Origin: Micromonospora sp. BL4
GTDB taxonomy: Bacteria > Actinomycetota > Actinomycetes > Mycobacteriales > Micromonosporaceae
Direction: 5' to 3'
DNA length: 52,441 nt
NCBI RefSeq assembly: GCF_003667505.1
Contig: NZ_RCVJ01000128.1
Coordinates: forward strand, 1 to 52,441
The number at the start of each line of letters is the position of its first letter. Within the stretch, counting starts at the first letter, position 1. Positions 50,508 to 52,441 of the stretch are shown here, piece by piece. Position numbers and translations under genes: made by a program. Below the pieces are notes generated by a model, which was not told where the DNA came from, did not search any database, and was given only the letters and a program-made list of their open reading frames with translations.

Positions 50508-50739
50508 GTCGGCCCTCCCCAGGGACATCGGCGGTCATCACCACCGAAACCGACGCCACGTTACCAACCGATGGCCCTCCGTGTCGGCCCGGCTCTTCGA
50601 AGCCGAGCCGCAGCGCAGTTGTTGTGCCGCCGCTGGGCGGCCTCGCGACCCGTGACCAGTGCGGTGGCCGGCCACCCCCAGAACTGAGCGGACCACACCC
50701 GCGTGTGGGGCGCCGCGCTCTGCCGGAGAAGATGTGGTC

Positions 50740-51633
50740 ATGACCAATCCCGCCCTGCCCAAGCGTGTCGTCGTCACCGGGGCCACCGGCAAGCTCGGTC
50801 GCGCCGTGGTCACCCACCTGCGCGCCATCGGCGTCGACGTCCTGGCCGTCGACCGCGCCGCCGGACGCGACCCCCGCGACGTCGGAGGCGAGTTCCTCCT
50901 GGTCGACCTCACCGACTACGGGCAGGTGGTGGAGGCGTTCACCGGCGGCGCCGACGAGCACCCCGGCGGGATCGACGCCATCGTGCACCTGGCGGCGGTA
51001 CCGGCCCCCGGGCTGCACAGCAACGCGACCACCTTCGCGAACAACTCGGCCGCCACGTACAACGTGTTCGCGGCGGCTCGGGCGGCAGGGATCAAGCGGG
51101 TGGTGTGGGCGTCGAGCGAGACGGTGCTGGGGCTGCCGTTCGACACCCCGCCGCCGTACGCGCCGGTCGACGAGGAGTACGCGCCGCGCCCGGAGTCGAC
51201 GTACTCGCTGAACAAGGCTCTTGAGGAGGAGATGGCGCGGCACTTCTGCCGGTGGGATCCGGAGCTGGTGATGGTGGGTCTGCGGTTCTCCAACGTGATG
51301 GACGTCGAGGACTACGTGCCGTTCCCGTCGTTCGACGCGGATCCGCGGCTGCGCCGGTGGAACCTGTGGGGCTACATCGATGCCCGCGACGGTGCCCAGG
51401 CGGTCGAGCGGGCACTCGTCCACGACCAGCCGGGCGCCGAGGTCTTCATCATCGCCAACGCCGACACGGTGATGAGCAGGTCCAGCGCCAGCCTGATGGC
51501 GGAGGTCTACCCGGGTGTCGAGATCCGCAAGGACCTCGGTGAGCACGAGACGCTGCTCAGCACCGACAAGGCACGCCGGGTGCTGGGCTTCGAGCCCCAG
51601 CACTCCTGGCGGGACCATGTGGACCTGTTGTAG
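50740..51633 (+). CDS. Extended SDR (NAD-dependent epimerase/dehydratase-like)
   Basis: A 297-residue enzyme. The ATG at 50740 has GGAGAAG upstream. The Rossmann motif GATGKLG (14-20), the acidic site VDLTD, HLAAVPAP and catalytic Tyr155-x3-Lys159 (YSLNK) mark an extended SDR. RFSNVMDVEDYVPFPSF is typical of a sugar-processing subgroup seen in Streptomyces. The substrate is unknown. It ends 6 bp from the converging glycosidase gene. Confidence 0.93.
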   Translation: MTNPALPKRVVVTGATGKLGRAVVTHLRAIGVDVLAVDRAAGRDPRDVGGEFLLVDLTDYGQVVEAFTGGADEHPGGIDAIVHLAAVPAPGLHSNATTFANNSAATYNVFAAARAAGIKRVVWASSETVLGLPFDTPPPYAPVDEEYAPRPESTYSLNKALEEEMARHFCRWDPELVMVGLRFSNVMDVEDYVPFPSFDADPRLRRWNLWGYIDARDGAQAVERALVHDQPGAEVFIIANADTVMSRSSASLMAEVYPGVEIRKDLGEHETLLSTDKARRVLGFEPQHSWRDHVDLL

Positions 51634-51639
51634 TTCCGG

Positions 51640-52441
51640 TCAGCGGGCGGCCTGGTAGGCGCGGCCGACGGCGGTCGCTTCGCTGCCGGTGCGGAAGAGG
51701 CCGGTCTGGTCCTTGTCCGTGGCGGGCAGGCCGAACCAGGCGTACCGGTGCAGCCAGGACAGCCCGCGCAGCATCCGGGTCGCCGCGGTGAGGAACGCGG
51801 CCTGCTGGGCCTGGCTGGGGAAGCGGACCCCGTTGGAGAAGTCGATCAGGGCGAACTCGGTGAGCCAGATCGGCAGCTTGTAGCGGTCGTGGACGGCCTG
51901 GAGGTACGACTTGAGCTGGTTGACCGCGTTGGCGGTGGTGAAGTCGCCGCCGTACCAGTGCAGGGCGATGAAGTCGACCCGGTAGCCGCGTTCCTTCGCG
52001 CCGGTCATGAAGCGGTCGAGCCATTCGCCCGGTCGGTCCCCGCCCCACGCGACGGCGGGGCTGCCCAGCGGGAGGCCGGTCGACTCCAGTTGCGGCCACA
52101 GGTCCAGCGCCTGCTCCACGCTCATGTTCGCCTGACCGCCCATGTCCGGCTCGTTGAAGCCGAGCAGGTAGCGCCCGTTCTTCCTGGCCTGTTGCAGGTT
52201 GCTCGGGGTGACGCTCTTCGCACCCCAGATCATCGGGACGAACTCGCTGCCCTTCGGGCTGGTGACTCCCGGGTGGCCCACGTTCCAGGTGTAGTACCAG
52301 CTCGCCGTGGAGTTGGCCAATGCCGCGCTGACGCCGTTGAACGTCCAGACGCCGACGCCCTTCTTCTTCGAGGTCACCGCGGGTGCCGGTGCGGCCGGGC
52401 GGGCGGTCGTCGGCTTCGGCTTCGGGGTCGCCGCCGAGGGT
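51640..52441 (-). CDS. GH128-like secreted glycosidase (partial, N-terminus outside)
   Basis: The frame runs through the right edge; 266 residues are visible. The N-terminal visible part is a Pro/Thr/Lys-rich linker, so a signal peptide should lie outside. The catalytic domain matches glycosyl_hydrolase_cat (GH128): GVGVWTFNGV, SWYYTWNVG, LLGFNEPDM, DFIALHWYGGDF and LPIWLTEFAL. Glu in GFNEP and LTEF are the likely acid and nucleophile. GH128 enzymes cut beta-1,3-glucans. The start of the gene cannot be judged. Confidence 0.87.
   Translation of the reverse strand, partial: PSAATPKPKPTTARPAAPAPAVTSKKKGVGVWTFNGVSAALANSTASWYYTWNVGHPGVTSPKGSEFVPMIWGAKSVTPSNLQQARKNGRYLLGFNEPDMGGQANMSVEQALDLWPQLESTGLPLGSPAVAWGGDRPGEWLDRFMTGAKERGYRVDFIALHWYGGDFTTANAVNQLKSYLQAVHDRYKLPIWLTEFALIDFSNGVRFPSQAQQAAFLTAATRMLRGLSWLHRYAWFGLPATDKDQTGLFRTGSEATAVGRAYQAAR

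Noticed and set aside
1..52441. CRISPR arrays, tRNA or rRNA genes, transposases and integrases
   Set aside because: No regular repeat-spacer pattern, cloverleaf with CCA-type end, or recombinase motif was seen by eye; a tRNAscan or HMM search could still find a missed one.

Overview
The window is high-GC chromosomal DNA from a filamentous actinomycete, most likely a member of the Micromonosporaceae. This assignment is an inference. It rests on strong G/C bias at third codon positions, F420-type oxidoreductases, a helix-turn-helix/DUF397 gene pair, a DivIVA-like protein, type VII-secretion (EspC/WXG-like) genes, and frequent GTG starts with GGAGG leaders. I see no tRNA, rRNA, CRISPR array, transposase or integrase.

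Region 1 (1-2.4 kb) has the N-terminal end of an ATPase-like protein and three small secreted or membrane-anchored proteins, all on the minus strand.

Region 2 (2.5-18.3 kb) is a defence island. It starts with a stand-alone HTH-methylase-TRD protein and a small ribbon-helix-helix protein. A type I restriction-modification locus follows: hsdM, hsdS, an AIPR abortive-infection nuclease, then hsdR. Downstream, on the same strand and tightly spaced, are a two-pass membrane protein, a Ser/Thr kinase with a helical-repeat tail, and an Mrr-type endonuclease whose start lies inside the kinase gene. A convergent gene encodes an unusual PUA-like/CBS/HEPN protein with an intact RNDxxH ribonuclease motif. 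Third-position GC drops from the 3' end of hsdM to about 150 bp inside hsdR and recovers abruptly, so the hsdS-AIPR segment looks like a swapped cassette.

Region 3 (18.4-20.3 kb) holds the DUF397/HTH pair with a palindromic operator candidate, and a coupled pair encoding a DivIVA-like protein and an 83-residue protein. It ends in a strong hairpin terminator. Region 4 (20.3-31.6 kb) has a secreted Asp-box (BNR) propeller protein, a five-gene ABC sugar-uptake operon, a secreted CocE-type hydrolase, a PucR-type regulator, and two non-coding stretches with marked inverted repeats. Region 5 (31.6-34.4 kb) holds tandem DUF2267 genes, two F420/flavin-type oxidoreductases and a VOC protein.

Region 6 (34.4-44.0 kb) is a reductive pyrimidine (or hydantoin) degradation locus. 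One arm encodes an NCS1 permease, a nitrilase-type N-carbamoyl amidohydrolase, dihydropyrimidinase and an F420-type LLM oxidoreductase. A PucR regulator separates it from a divergent arm with a class III (omega) aminotransferase and a CoA-acylating methylmalonate/malonate-semialdehyde dehydrogenase. Together they could convert dihydrouracil or dihydrothymine through beta-alanine (or its methyl analogue) to acetyl-CoA or propionyl-CoA. No classical dihydropyrimidine dehydrogenase is visible.

Region 7 (44.1-52.4 kb) has a beta-propeller lipoprotein, a PRC-barrel-like protein and a 3-hydroxyisobutyrate-dehydrogenase-like enzyme. It also has a type VII polymorphic-toxin cassette (YbaB-like, EspC-like, toxin, two candidate immunity genes), an extended SDR enzyme and the C-terminal part of a GH128-like secreted glycosidase that runs off the window.
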